This document shows, piece after piece, positions 9,341-18,077 of a DNA stretch of 50,745 nt; position 1 is the stretch's first letter, and each line of letters starts with the position of its first letter. The stretch lies in NCBI RefSeq assembly GCF_000982955.1, contig NZ_KQ058869.1, forward strand, positions 24,128 through 74,872, written 5' to 3'. Under the pieces are notes generated by a model. It ran no database searches, was not told the origin of the DNA, and saw only the letters and a list, made by a program, of their open reading frames with translations. The translations under genes were made by a program, and so were the position numbers. Source of the DNA: Micromonospora sp. HK10 (GTDB taxonomy: Bacteria > Actinomycetota > Actinomycetes > Mycobacteriales > Micromonosporaceae).

Positions 9341-10527
9341 GGCTGCTCCAGCAGCCGTGCCAGGTACGGGGTGAGGAAGACCCCGTCCGGGTCCAGGCGC
9401 CGCCGGACGGCCTGGAAGTCGTCCCAGCGGGGATAGAGCGGGCGCAGCTCGCGGCCGGTGAGCCAGTGCTTCTTGCCCCAGTGCGGCCGGCCCCCGTACT
9501 GCCGGAAGACCGCCTCCATGTCCCGGAAGTACTCCTCGTAGGGCAGCGAGGTGTTCTGCAGGCAGGCGATGGTGGTGGTGGGCCGGCCGTAGGCGTTGCT
9601 GAGCCAGATGTCGTCCGGGGCGACGGTCCGCACCAGCACCCGCCAGCCGACGATCCGCCGGTGCCGCTCCCGCACCCGGCGGCGGAGCTCGGCGAAACAG
9701 GCCGGGAACGCCTCGGACGGCAGCATGTACTCGATCTCCTCGAAGCGCAGGTCGCGGTGCCGGGGAATGGTGCGGTGGGTCGGCCCGACCCGGTTCTCCC
9801 GGGCCCGGCCCTCCGCCGGCCAGACCTGCCGCTCCGCCGCGGTGTCGACCCGGTTCAGCACCCGGATCTGGGTCTGGTCGCTGCGCGGATACCAGTAGAA
9901 GTCCATGTTGCGGTTGGTGTGCTGGAGTTCGGCCAGGTGGTCCAGGGTCCAGTCCAGGTCCGCGCACCACGACCGCCGGTGCAGCTGGTAGCGGGGTTGC
10001 ACGTCGAGGGTCATCCGGGTGACCACGCCGAGGGCGCCCAGGGAGAGCCGGGCGGCCGGCAGCAGCTCCGGGTTGCGGTCCGCGGCGATCTCCACCACCT
10101 CCCCGGTCCCGGTGACCAGGCGTACGCCGGTGACCTGGGTGCTCAGGCTGCCGAAGCCGAGCCCGGTGCCGTGGGTGCCGGTGGCGGTCGCCCCGGCGAT
10201 CGACTGGTAGTCGACGTCGCCGAGGTTGTCCATGGCCAGGCCGGCGTCGTAGAGCCCTTCGCCCAGCGCGTTGAGCTTGGTGCCGGCACCGGCGGTGGCG
10301 CGCCCGTCCGCGCACACCACGCCGGCGAGCCGGTCGAGGCTGACCAGGATCCCGTCGGTGCGTACCAGCGGGCTGGACGAGTGGCCCGAACCGACCGGCC
10401 GGATCGTCACCCCGCTCTCCCGGGCCCGGCGCACCAGCGCCCGCACCGCGTCCTCGTCGGCGGGCTCGGCGTACTCGGCCGGCGTGAAGGAGAGACTGCC
10501 GGACCAGTTCACGAACGAGCGTGCCAC
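9337..10527 (-). CDS. D-arabinono-1,4-lactone oxidase family FAD oxidoreductase
   Basis: This is a 396-residue member of the aldonolactone oxidase/alditol oxidase family. These enzymes oxidise sugar lactones or polyols with FAD and O2, or with another acceptor. The N-terminal PCMH FAD domain carries RPVGSGHSSSP, with H49 at the usual covalent-flavin position. SIAGATATGTHGTGLGFG (about 109-126) is the second FAD signature. The C-terminal ALO domain contains HWGKKHW. The GTG at 10525-10527 is preferred over upstream options because the family motif FVNWSG follows directly and a GGAAGAGG-type ribosome-binding site precedes it. The stop overlaps the start of the ASRT gene. Confidence 0.87.
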   Translation of the reverse strand: MARSFVNWSGSLSFTPAEYAEPADEDAVRALVRRARESGVTIRPVGSGHSSSPLVRTDGILVSLDRLAGVVCADGRATAGAGTKLNALGEGLYDAGLAMDNLGDVDYQSIAGATATGTHGTGLGFGSLSTQVTGVRLVTGTGEVVEIAADRNPELLPAARLSLGALGVVTRMTLDVQPRYQLHRRSWCADLDWTLDHLAELQHTNRNMDFYWYPRSDQTQIRVLNRVDTAAERQVWPAEGRARENRVGPTHRTIPRHRDLRFEEIEYMLPSEAFPACFAELRRRVRERHRRIVGWRVLVRTVAPDDIWLSNAYGRPTTTIACLQNTSLPYEEYFRDMEAVFRQYGGRPHWGKKHWLTGRELRPLYPRWDDFQAVRRRLDPDGVFLTPYLARLLEQP

Positions 10528-10543
10528 CCGCGCACCCCCTCTT

Positions 10544-10565
10544 CCGGCGCCGGTCCGGCGCCGGT
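10544..10565. repeat. Two tandem 11-bp repeats
   Basis: The unit CCGGCGCCGGT occurs twice head to tail, with a third partial copy after it, just upstream of the lactone oxidase start. Each unit contains the palindrome CCGGCGCCGG. It may be an operator array or simple GC-rich slippage. Confidence 0.4.
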
Positions 10566-10663
10566 CCGGCCCGGTTACCCGCCGCGGCGGCGGGTACTCG
10601 CCGGGTCCCGGGCGGTGCGGTGCGGTGCCGTGGCTGCCGCCCGGCGGACCCGGGCCGGCCGGT

Positions 10664-11269
10664 TCACGCCGGGCCGGTGCCGCCGCCCGGGTCGCCGGTC
10701 CGCTCCGGCACACGGCGGGTCACCACCCAGCGGTGCTTGCCGATCCTGCGGTCCCGGCTGAAGCCGAGCCGTTCGTAGGTCGACAACGCCCCGTGGAAGA
10801 GGAACCCGGCCGGCACCGACCCGGCGTCCTCGGGATATCCCTCCACGGTTCCCCCGCCCAGGTCGGCGATCAGGTCCAGCGCGCCGGCGAGCGCGGCGCC
10901 GGCCACCCCCTGACGCCGGTGCCCCTTGCCGACGTAACAGCAGGCGATCCGCCAGTCGGGCGGGGTGGTCAGGCCCTTCTCGTAGGCGGCGCGGCTCTTG
11001 ATCCGCGGCAGCTCCGCCGGGCTGCCGAACTGGCACCAGCCCAGGCAGGTGTCGCCGTCGAAGACCAGGGCGGCGTGCGTGGTGCCGGCCCGCACCCGGG
11101 CCAGCTTGCGGTCGCGGTTCAGCGCCGCCGTGGTCCCCTTGCCCACGCCCTCCGGATGGAATCCCATGCACCAGCAGCCGCCGAACACCCCGTTGTTCCG
11201 CTCGACCAGAGCGGCGAAGGCCGGCCAGGTGGCTTCGTCGAGGGGGCGGATCCGGTAGCTGGACGCCAT
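10664..11269 (-). CDS. GNAT family N-acetyltransferase
   Basis: This 201-residue protein has a GNAT fold. The acetyl-CoA loop is VGKGHRRQGVAGAAL (R-x-x-G-x-A type), preceded by a beta strand (DWRIACCYV). The Cys-rich FGGCWCMGFHPE segment (about residues 29-40) is characteristic of an actinobacterial GNAT subgroup. The substrate is unknown. The ATG at 11267-11269 is chosen over a TTG nine bases upstream because TAGG lies about 9 nt before it. It lies upstream of the lactone oxidase on the same strand with a 136-bp gap, so it is probably a separate transcript. Confidence 0.82.
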   Translation of the reverse strand: MASSYRIRPLDEATWPAFAALVERNNGVFGGCWCMGFHPEGVGKGTTAALNRDRKLARVRAGTTHAALVFDGDTCLGWCQFGSPAELPRIKSRAAYEKGLTTPPDWRIACCYVGKGHRRQGVAGAALAGALDLIADLGGGTVEGYPEDAGSVPAGFLFHGALSTYERLGFSRDRRIGKHRWVVTRRVPERTGDPGGGTGPA

Positions 11270-11323
11270 GTCGGGCAACCTAGTCCCGGCCGACGATGAT
11301 CGCCAGGCCCGCCCGGCCGCCCG

Positions 11324-12205
11324 TCAGGCGGTGACGTGGGCGCTGTCGCCCCCGGTCGCGGCGAACGCGGTGCCGCTGACCATCCGCGCCTGATCCGAGG
11401 CGAGGAACACCACCAGCGGGGCCACGTCCTCCGGCTGGACCCAGGGCACCCCGAGCGGGGTCTTCGCCCGTTGCAGCTCGATCGCGGTGCGCTCGTCGGT
11501 GGCGAGGTCGCCCGAGGGCGTCCGGCCACCCTCGACGATCGCCTGGGCGTACCGGTCCTGGTGGCGGGTGAGCGCGGTGTCGACCAGCCCGGGGATCACC
11601 GCGTTCACCGTGATCCCGTGCCCGCCCAGCTCGAGCGCGGCGGACTTGACCAGCCCGATCAGCCCCCACTTCGACGCCGAGTACGCCGACCCGTTCGTGG
11701 TGCCGTGCTGCCCCTGCGTGGAGGAGGTGACGATGATCCGCCCGCCGCCCCGGCTGACCAGCAGCGGGGCGAAGACACGCAGCACGTTGGCGGTGCCGGT
11801 CAGGTTGACGTCGATCTGGTCGTGCCAGTCCGGGTCGGTCATCTCCAGCAACGGCCGGAACGCCTGGATGCCGGCGTTGGCGTGCAGCACGTCGACCCCG
11901 CCGTGGTCCCGTTGCACCGCCTCGGCCACCGCCCGTAGCGCCGCGATGTCGCGCTGGTCGGCGACGTGCGCGGACCACCGTACGCCGGTGGCGGCGACCA
12001 GCCGCCCGGTCTCGGCCAGGTCCTCGGGGGTGGCCGGCGGGAAGTCGAGGATCGGGCTGACCGGCCCGGCAATGTCGACGCCGGCCACGTCGGCCCCGGC
12101 GCCGGCGAGGGCCACCGCGGCCGCCCGGCCGATGCCCCGGGCCGCGCCGGTGACCACGGCGACCCGACCGGCCAGCGGACGCGCCACCGGCCCGGCTGCG
12201 GACAT
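11324..12205 (-). CDS. SDR family oxidoreductase (mycofactocin-coupled type)
   Basis: This is a 293-residue short-chain dehydrogenase/reductase. It has TGAARGIG (19-26) for NAD binding, NAGI (111-114), and the catalytic Ser (162/163), Y176 and K180. An insertion of roughly 25 residues after the second beta strand (about 46-75, SPILDFPPATPEDLAETG) is typical of the carveol-dehydrogenase-like SDRs linked to mycofactocin, which hold NAD without exchange. No mycofactocin genes lie in this window, so the cofactor link is an inference. Substrates are probably secondary alcohols. It is divergent from the nitronate monooxygenase gene across 177 bp. Confidence 0.87.
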   Translation of the reverse strand: MSAAGPVARPLAGRVAVVTGAARGIGRAAAVALAGAGADVAGVDIAGPVSPILDFPPATPEDLAETGRLVAATGVRWSAHVADQRDIAALRAVAEAVQRDHGGVDVLHANAGIQAFRPLLEMTDPDWHDQIDVNLTGTANVLRVFAPLLVSRGGGRIIVTSSTQGQHGTTNGSAYSASKWGLIGLVKSAALELGGHGITVNAVIPGLVDTALTRHQDRYAQAIVEGGRTPSGDLATDERTAIELQRAKTPLGVPWVQPEDVAPLVVFLASDQARMVSGTAFAATGGDSAHVTA

Positions 12206-12382
12206 CGCTGCTCACCCCCACCCACCCGCCGTCGGCGGCACCCCGCCCCTCCTGAACGGTAGACCGCGCGGCGCGGCCGCGCCGGAGATCGGCGGTGCCG
12301 CGGGAGCCTGCGCGCCCGGGCCGGCCCTCCGGCCGGACCGGTCGGTGGGGCGCGGCGGGCGGCGGGCGGGCAGACTGGTGCG

Positions 12383-13414
12383 GTGGACGGGACACGCGAC
12401 CTGCTCGGGGTGGAGCTGCCGGTGGTGGCGGCGCCGATGGCGGGCGGACCGACGACCAGCGAGCTGGTCGCCGCGGTCGGCTCCGCCGGCGCGTTCGCGT
12501 TCCTCGCCGCCGGTTACCGGACGCCGGAGGCGCTCGCGGCGGAGATCGCGGCGGCCCGGGCCACCGGCCACCCGTTCGGCGTGAACGTCTTCGTGCCCAC
12601 GCCGGTGCCGGTCGCCGAGGCACCGTTCCGCCGGTACGCGGCCCGGATCGCCGCCGAGGGCGCGCCCTACGGGCTGGACCTCGCGGCCGCCTCCCGCACC
12701 GAGGACGACGACCACTGGGCCGCGAAGCTGGAGCTGCTGGTCCGCGAGCCGGTGCCGGTGGTCAGCTTCACCTTCGGCCTGCCCTCCCCGGCCGTGCTCG
12801 GGCGGCTGCGCCGGGCCGGCAGCCGGGTGCTGGTCACGGTCACCGACCCGGCGGAGGCCGCCGCCGCCGCGGAGCTGGGCGTGGACGGGCTGATCGCGCA
12901 GAGCGGGCTGGCCGGCGGCCATCTCGGCACCTTCACCCCCGCGGAGCCGCCCCCGCTGCGCCCGCTGCCCGAGCTGGTCGGCCTGGTCGCGGCCCGGACC
13001 GGGCTGCCCGTGCTGGGCGCCGGCGGGGTCGGCGGCGCGGCGGACGTGCGGGCCGCGCTCGCCGCCGGCGCGACCGGCGTGCTGGTCGGCACGCTGCTGC
13101 TGCGCGCCGTCGAGAGCGGCACCACCCGCACCCACCGCGACGCGCTGGCCGACCCCGGCCGGGACCGGACGGTGGTCACCCGAGCGTTCACCGGGCGGCC
13201 GGCCCGCGGCCTGCGCAACAGCTTCATCGAGCGGTACGAGGTGGACGCGCCGCTGGGCTACCCGGCGGTGCACCACCTGACCCGGCCGCTGCGCGCGGCG
13301 GCCGCCCGGGCCGGTGACGCCGACCGGCTGCACCTGTGGGCCGGCACCGGCTGGCGGGCCGCCCGGGCGGCACCGGCGGCCGAGATCATCGCGGAGCTGA
13401 CCCGGAGCCGCTGA
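12383..13414 (+). CDS. Nitronate monooxygenase / FMN-dependent oxidoreductase
   Basis: This 343-residue TIM-barrel flavoprotein is of the nitronate monooxygenase / 2-nitropropane dioxygenase family. VVAAPMAGGPT (about 14-24) opens the barrel. GLAGGHLGTF contains H180, the family's catalytic His. The phosphate-binding GAGGVGGAADVRAALAAGA and VLVGT segments follow. The enzymes oxidise propionate-3-nitronate or alkyl nitronates, or act as enoyl-type reductases. The start is GTG at 12383. It converges on rph, with a strong terminator between them. Confidence 0.86.
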   Translation: MDGTRDLLGVELPVVAAPMAGGPTTSELVAAVGSAGAFAFLAAGYRTPEALAAEIAAARATGHPFGVNVFVPTPVPVAEAPFRRYAARIAAEGAPYGLDLAAASRTEDDDHWAAKLELLVREPVPVVSFTFGLPSPAVLGRLRRAGSRVLVTVTDPAEAAAAAELGVDGLIAQSGLAGGHLGTFTPAEPPPLRPLPELVGLVAARTGLPVLGAGGVGGAADVRAALAAGATGVLVGTLLLRAVESGTTRTHRDALADPGRDRTVVTRAFTGRPARGLRNSFIERYEVDAPLGYPAVHHLTRPLRAAAARAGDADRLHLWAGTGWRAARAAPAAEIIAELTRSR

Positions 13415-13492
13415 CCGGCGGCCGGTCCGGCCGGGAAGCCCGCACGCCCGGATACCGCGGCCCGCACCGTCCGGCACCGGTGACCGGTGGCT

Positions 13493-13522
13493 CCGCCGGC
13501 CCCGACTGCCCGGGGCCGGCGG
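13493..13522. terminator. Bidirectional terminator between the nitronate monooxygenase gene and rph
   Basis: A perfect 11-bp stem, CCGCCGGCCCC with its complement, encloses an 8-nt loop. It sits between two convergent stops and could end transcripts from both sides. Confidence 0.65.
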
Positions 13523-13551
13523 TGAGGCGCGCGGGCGGACGGGAGTACGCG

Positions 13552-16149
13552 TCAGGACAGCAGCTCGACCCAGCCGTCGGTGCCGTGCACCCGGATCCGC
13601 TGCCCGTCCCGGATCCGGGCGGTGGCATGCGGGACCGCGACGACGGCCGGCAGGCCGTACTCCCGGGCGATCACCGCGCCGTGCGTCATGAGCCCGCCCA
13701 CCTCCGTCACCAGCCCCGCGACCGCGACGAACAGCGGTGACCAGCTCGGGTCGGTGTGGGCGGTCACCAGGATGTCCCCGGGTTCCAGGTCGGCGTCGGC
13801 CATGCCCCGGACGATCCGGGCCCGCCCCTCGACGGTGCCGGCGGAGACCGGGATGCCGACCAGCGCCCCCGGCGGCACGTCGTCGCGCCGGTACGCCCCG
13901 TCGATGCCCTCACCGTCGGAGGTGAGCACCCGGGGCGGGGTGAGCGACTGGTACGACCGGAACTCGTCCCGGCGCCGCCGGATGAGGTCATCGTCGACCC
14001 GGTGCGTCCGCACGGCCTCGTGGAACTCCTGGAAGGTGAGGTAGAAGCAGTCCTCCCGGTCGCGGAGCACACCGGCGCGCACGAGCTCCTCGGCCTCCTC
14101 CAGCAGGGCCTGCTTGTAGCGGAAGTAGCGGCTGACGATGGCGTACTTCGGGTACTCGCGGTAGCCGACGAAGGTCCGGACCCGGTCGATCATGCGCTTG
14201 GTCTCCGCGGCCTTGGCCTCCCCGTCCGGCAGGGCGCGCAGGCGCGCCAGGATCTCCCGTTCCTTCTCCGCCGCCGCCTCGCGCCCCTGCGCGAAGCGCC
14301 GCCGGCCGGCGCCCGGTTCGAAGTTGCGGACGTTGTCCAGGATCGCCGGCAGCAGCGTGCTCGGGCGTTCGCTCCACCGCGGCCGGGTGATGTCGATCTC
14401 GCCGGCGCACCGCATGCCGTACCGGTCGAGGTAGGCCCGGATGGCGTCCCGCGCTTCCGGCCCGCCGGGGAGTTCGGCCAGCCCGTCGAGGAAGTCGTCG
14501 TCCTCGACGTCCCGCAGGTAGGCCACCACCTCGGGATGCGGACGGACGACGTCGGCGACGTCGAGCAGCGCGAGCCCCATCTCCGAGGTGATGTTGTGCG
14601 GGGCGGAGAGCGTGAGCGTGTCGGCGGCGTTCTTCTCCCCCAGCCACTCCCTCAGCTGGTCGTTGAGCCACCAGGTGGCCTGCATTCCCGCCCCGATCGC
14701 CTGCATGCTCAGGGGGTCGCGCAGGTCCCGCTTGTGTTCCTCGAAGGCCGTCAGGAGGACGTCGAACCGGGCCGGTCCGGCGGTGGCCCGCAGCTCGCGC
14801 GCCAGGGTGGCGACGGCCGCCTCGCTGCGGGCGATCAGCTCGGTGACGATGGCCGGGTCGGTCTCGATCGTCGCGGGCGGAGCACCGACCGGCGGCCCGG
14901 CCGGCGCCTGGTCCGGCAGCGAGGGGAGGAAGTCGCCGCGGCCGAGCACGGTCTCCAGCGCATCCCTGGTCAACGGATCGGACCGGTCCACCAGCGCCAG
15001 CAGGCTCTCCCGCCCGGACGGTGTGCTCAGGTGCGGGGTGGCGTCGACGAACAGCCGCCCACCGGCGGCGTGCATCGGGGCGAGCGCGGTCAGCTGCCAC
15101 ATGGACAGCCCCAACGGCTTCATGGCGTCGGTCATCATCTGCTGATGACCGACGGAGAGGTAGACGTGGTTCTCCCGGTCGGCGCGCTCGGGCACGGGGA
15201 ACAGCGTCGTGATGGGCCGGCTCTGCACGACATGGACGTCGCCGTCGACCAGACACCATTCGAGGTCCTGCGGCTGGCCGAAGTGCGCCTCGATCCGCCG
15301 GCCCAGCTCGACCAGGCGCAGGACCTGCGCATCCGTCAGCGCCGGTTCTTCCTGTCGCGCCGGGTCGATCGCGTGCTCCGCCGTCCCACCGCCGGGCCGG
15401 GCCCGGCTGGCGAGCCGCTTGGCGGCGATCGTCCGGTCCACGATCACCCCGTCGCGCACCCGGTAGGCGTCCGGGGTGACCCGCCCGGAGACCAGCGCCT
15501 CGCCGAGGCCGGGGGCCGCCTCGACGGCGGCGAGCCGCCGGTTGGAGGTGGCGGGGTCGGCCGTGAACAGCACCCCGGACACCTGCGGCGCGAGCATCTC
15601 CTGGACGACCACGGCCATCGCGACGGTCCGGTGGTCGATGCCGTTGCGCTGGCGGTAGGCCACCGCCCGCTCGGTGAACAGGGCGGCCCAGCACCGGCTG
15701 ACGTGCGCCAGGATCGCCGCCGGCCCGACGACGTTCAGGTAGGTGTCGTGCTGGCCGGCGAAGGAGGCCGCGGGCAGGTCCTCCGCCGTGGCGCTGGAGC
15801 GGACGGCGTAGCCGGCCCGCTCGCCGAACCGGGCCACGGCCCCGGTGATCGACGCCGCTAGCGGCCCCGGCACGGGCGTCTCCTCGATGCTCCGGCGGAT
15901 CTCCGCGCCGAGCGTGCCGAGGCCTTCCCGGTCACCGGATTCCAGCCGGGACAACGCCCGGAGCCGGTCGTCGATCCCGGGCACCTCGGCCATCATCCGG
16001 CGGAAGGCCGCGGTGGTCACGCAGAAGCCGGACGGCACCGCGACGCCGTCGATCCGCGACAGCGCCGCCAGGTTCGCGCCCTTGCCGCCCACGACGGCGA
16101 CGTGCTCCGCGCCGACCTCGTGGAAGCCCAACACGTACTGCTCGATCAC
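13552..16149 (-). CDS. rph: Rifamycin-inactivating phosphotransferase
   Basis: This 865-residue enzyme is colinear with characterised rifampin phosphotransferases, which are about 867 residues long. They use ATP to phosphorylate the ansa-chain hydroxyl of rifamycins. The N-terminal ATP-binding domain includes GGKGANL, AVRSSATAEDLP, FAGQHDTYLN and FTADP (to about residue 315). The central rifamycin-binding domain includes HQQMMTDAMKPLGLS and GMRCAGEID (to about 755). The C-terminal swivelling domain carries the catalytic histidine, H823, in GGLMTHGAVIAREYG. The family is related to PEP synthase, but the central motifs identify Rph. The GTG at 16147-16149 has a perfect GGAGGA 8 nt upstream. An RAE-like repeat lies about 130 bp upstream. 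Confidence 0.93.
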   Translation of the reverse strand: MIEQYVLGFHEVGAEHVAVVGGKGANLAALSRIDGVAVPSGFCVTTAAFRRMMAEVPGIDDRLRALSRLESGDREGLGTLGAEIRRSIEETPVPGPLAASITGAVARFGERAGYAVRSSATAEDLPAASFAGQHDTYLNVVGPAAILAHVSRCWAALFTERAVAYRQRNGIDHRTVAMAVVVQEMLAPQVSGVLFTADPATSNRRLAAVEAAPGLGEALVSGRVTPDAYRVRDGVIVDRTIAAKRLASRARPGGGTAEHAIDPARQEEPALTDAQVLRLVELGRRIEAHFGQPQDLEWCLVDGDVHVVQSRPITTLFPVPERADRENHVYLSVGHQQMMTDAMKPLGLSMWQLTALAPMHAAGGRLFVDATPHLSTPSGRESLLALVDRSDPLTRDALETVLGRGDFLPSLPDQAPAGPPVGAPPATIETDPAIVTELIARSEAAVATLARELRATAGPARFDVLLTAFEEHKRDLRDPLSMQAIGAGMQATWWLNDQLREWLGEKNAADTLTLSAPHNITSEMGLALLDVADVVRPHPEVVAYLRDVEDDDFLDGLAELPGGPEARDAIRAYLDRYGMRCAGEIDITRPRWSERPSTLLPAILDNVRNFEPGAGRRRFAQGREAAAEKEREILARLRALPDGEAKAAETKRMIDRVRTFVGYREYPKYAIVSRYFRYKQALLEEAEELVRAGVLRDREDCFYLTFQEFHEAVRTHRVDDDLIRRRRDEFRSYQSLTPPRVLTSDGEGIDGAYRRDDVPPGALVGIPVSAGTVEGRARIVRGMADADLEPGDILVTAHTDPSWSPLFVAVAGLVTEVGGLMTHGAVIAREYGLPAVVAVPHATARIRDGQRIRVHGTDGWVELLS

Positions 16150-16277
16150 TGCGATTCCTCCGGGTAGGGCGTACCGCGCGGCGCGGCGACCGGCGGGACC
16201 ACCGGCGTCGGGCGGTCCCGTCGAACCCCATCTTTTCGGCCGCGCCGCGGCCAGACCGACGATTCTGCGGCAGGACC

Positions 16278-16297
16278 GGGGCCTTGCGGCAAGCCCA
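16278..16297 (-). promoter_or_regulatory. Rifamycin-associated element (RAE)-like inverted repeat
   Basis: The core CTTGC-G-GCAAG (16283-16293) is flanked by G-rich and C-rich arms with mismatches at 16282/16294 and 16279/16297. It closely resembles the 19-bp GGGGCTTGCGGCAAGCCCC element known upstream of rifamycin-inactivating genes in actinomycetes. It lies about 130 bp upstream of rph. CATATAT on the minus strand lies about 9 bp further upstream and could be a -10 region, putting the element near the transcription start. Confidence 0.8.
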
Positions 16298-16509
16298 CCG
16301 GTGCGATATATGTTCAAGTGGGCAGGGAGCGCGATCTCCCTGCCGTTGTCGTTTCCGGCCCCGCTCGCGGCCGCGTTGCCGGCCAGCGCCGGATGCCCGC
16401 CGGCACCCGTGGCCGGACCTCGATCGGCTGCACCACGGTCGATCGCGCCCGCATTCCGGCCGATGAGCTGTCCTGCGCCGGCCCGCTGCGGCCGCCGCCG
16501 CCCCTCGGC

Positions 16510-16554
16510 TGTAGCTAAGCTTCTTGACGCCTCATTTATATGTAGCTAAGTTTC
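16510..16554 (+). promoter_or_regulatory. Promoter with twin TGTAGCTAAG operators for the namZ-type gene
   Basis: The motif TGTAGCTAAG(C/T)TTC occurs at 16510-16523 and again at 16541-16554, exactly 31 bp (three helical turns) apart. A consensus-like promoter lies between and within them: -35 TTGACG (16524-16529), 17-bp spacer, -10 TAAGTT (16547-16552). The first copy abuts the -35 and the second covers the -10. That layout suits a repressor of TetR or MarR type; the regulator is unknown. Confidence 0.6.
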
Positions 16555-16600
16555 AGCCACGTCCCGATGGCCCCGGCCTGAGCTGGTAGGAGGCAACCCC

Positions 16601-17908
16601 ATGCAGCGTAGGAACTTCCTCGCCGGCGCGGTGGGCACCGGAGCACTCGGCGCCGGCGCGGGCGCGTTCGGGGTCGGTGCGGCCCTGGCGCCCGCGGCGG
16701 CCAGCCCCGGTGTGCGCCGGGTCCGTACCGGGCTGGACCGGCTGGTGGCCGGCGACTTCGCGGTGCTCGCCGACCAGCGGGTCGGCGTCGTGTCGAACCC
16801 GACCGGCGTCGACGGGGCCTACCGCCACCTCGTCGACCTGATGCACGGCTCGGGCCGGGTCCGGCTGGCCGCGGCGTTCGGCCCGGAGCACGGCTTCCGC
16901 GGCTCGGCCCAGGCCGGCGGCAGCGAGGGCACCGGCGTCGACGCGCGCACCGGCATCCCGGTCTACGACGCGTACGGCGCCTCGCAGGCCCGCTGGGAGA
17001 GCATGTTCACCGAGGCGGGCGTGGACACCGTCGTCTTCGACATCCAGGACGTCGGTGTCCGCTTCTACACCTACATCTGGACCATGTACACCTCGATGGT
17101 CGCCGCGGCACGGGTCGGCCTCCGGTACGTCGTGCTGGACCGCCCGAACCCGATCGGCGGCCGGGCGTACGGGCCGATGATGACCGCCCCGTACACCTCC
17201 GGGGTCGGCCTCAAGGAGATCGTGCAGCAGCACGGCATGACCGTCGGGGAGCTGGCCCGCTTCTTCAACGGCACGTTCCTGCCGGAGGAGGCCGGGCGAC
17301 CGGTCGACCTGCACGTGGTGGTCTGCGAGCACTGGAAGCGGGACCGCCTCGCCGCCGACACCGACGTGCCGTGGGTGATGCCCAGCCCGAACATGCCCAC
17401 CCCGGACACCGCCCTGGTCTACCCCGGCACGGGCCTCTTCGAGGGCGTCGCGTCGATCACCGAGGGCCGGGGCACCTGCCGGCCGTTCGAGCTGATCGGC
17501 GGGCTGGCCACCGACTTCGACCACCACTGGGGCGACCGCCTCAACGCCCGCGACCTGCCCGGTGTCGAGTTCCGTGAGGCGTACTTCTCGCCGACCTCGG
17601 CCGGGCAGAAGCCGGAGCTGTTGAACAAGCTCTGTGCCGGCGTGGAGGTCAAGGTGGTCGACCGGGCGGCCTACGACCCGATCCGCACCGCGGTGGCGAT
17701 GCTCGTGGAGGCGCGCAGATATCCGGCGTTCGCCTGGCGCAGCGACTCCTGGGACCCGGCTCGCCCGTACTGGATCGACAAGCTCACCGGGTCGCCGCGC
17801 CTGCGCACCCAGATCGACGCCGGGGCCGACGTGGACGACGTGGTCGGCGCCTGGGCCGACGAGCTGGCCGCCTTCACCCGGCAGCGCAAGCCCTACCTGC
17901 TCTACTGA
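16601..17908 (+). CDS. Tat-exported exo-beta-N-acetylmuramidase (NamZ/GH171, DUF1343)
   Basis: This 435-residue protein belongs to DUF1343, whose Bacillus member NamZ removes terminal MurNAc from peptidoglycan fragments. Signatures seen are FGPEHGFRG, VFDIQDVGVRFYTYIWTM, DRPNPIGG, SPNMPTPDTALVYPGT and SEGRGTCRPFE-like ITEGRGTCRPFE. The N-terminus MQRRNFLAGAVG is a twin-arginine signal (RRNFL) followed by a Gly/Ala-rich hydrophobic stretch to about residue 33. The mature enzyme is therefore exported folded. ATG start with AGGAGG about 9 nt upstream. It is transcribed alone from the twin-operator promoter. A role in cell-wall recycling is inferred from the family. Confidence 0.88.
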   Translation: MQRRNFLAGAVGTGALGAGAGAFGVGAALAPAAASPGVRRVRTGLDRLVAGDFAVLADQRVGVVSNPTGVDGAYRHLVDLMHGSGRVRLAAAFGPEHGFRGSAQAGGSEGTGVDARTGIPVYDAYGASQARWESMFTEAGVDTVVFDIQDVGVRFYTYIWTMYTSMVAAARVGLRYVVLDRPNPIGGRAYGPMMTAPYTSGVGLKEIVQQHGMTVGELARFFNGTFLPEEAGRPVDLHVVVCEHWKRDRLAADTDVPWVMPSPNMPTPDTALVYPGTGLFEGVASITEGRGTCRPFELIGGLATDFDHHWGDRLNARDLPGVEFREAYFSPTSAGQKPELLNKLCAGVEVKVVDRAAYDPIRTAVAMLVEARRYPAFAWRSDSWDPARPYWIDKLTGSPRLRTQIDAGADVDDVVGAWADELAAFTRQRKPYLLY

Positions 17909-18077
17909 GGCCGCCTCGGCGGCGGACGTGACGTCCGGCCGGTTGAGCCGGCTCCCCGGGCGCCGGTCCCACGACCTGATCAGGAATCGAGAAGCCGCAG
18001 GCCTTTCGGGCCGCCTAGCCTTTCCCCAGGTGATCGGCGGGAGCGCCGAACCGTCAACAGGGAAAGGCAGGCTGAGC

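Larger units (their letters stand above)
16150..16600. other. Divergent regulatory interval between rph and the namZ-type gene
   Basis: These 451 bp separate divergent genes. They hold the rph 5' region with an RAE-like repeat (16278-16297), an AT-rich patch (16305-16317) and, on the other side, a promoter flanked by two copies of a 14-bp motif (16510-16554). I see no gene in 16320-16500. Confidence 0.7.

Noticed and set aside
13552..16149. Phosphoenolpyruvate synthase
   Set aside because: The domain order and His motif are shared, but the central region (HQQMMTDAMKPLGLS, GMRCAGEID) and the RAE-like repeat identify a rifamycin phosphotransferase.
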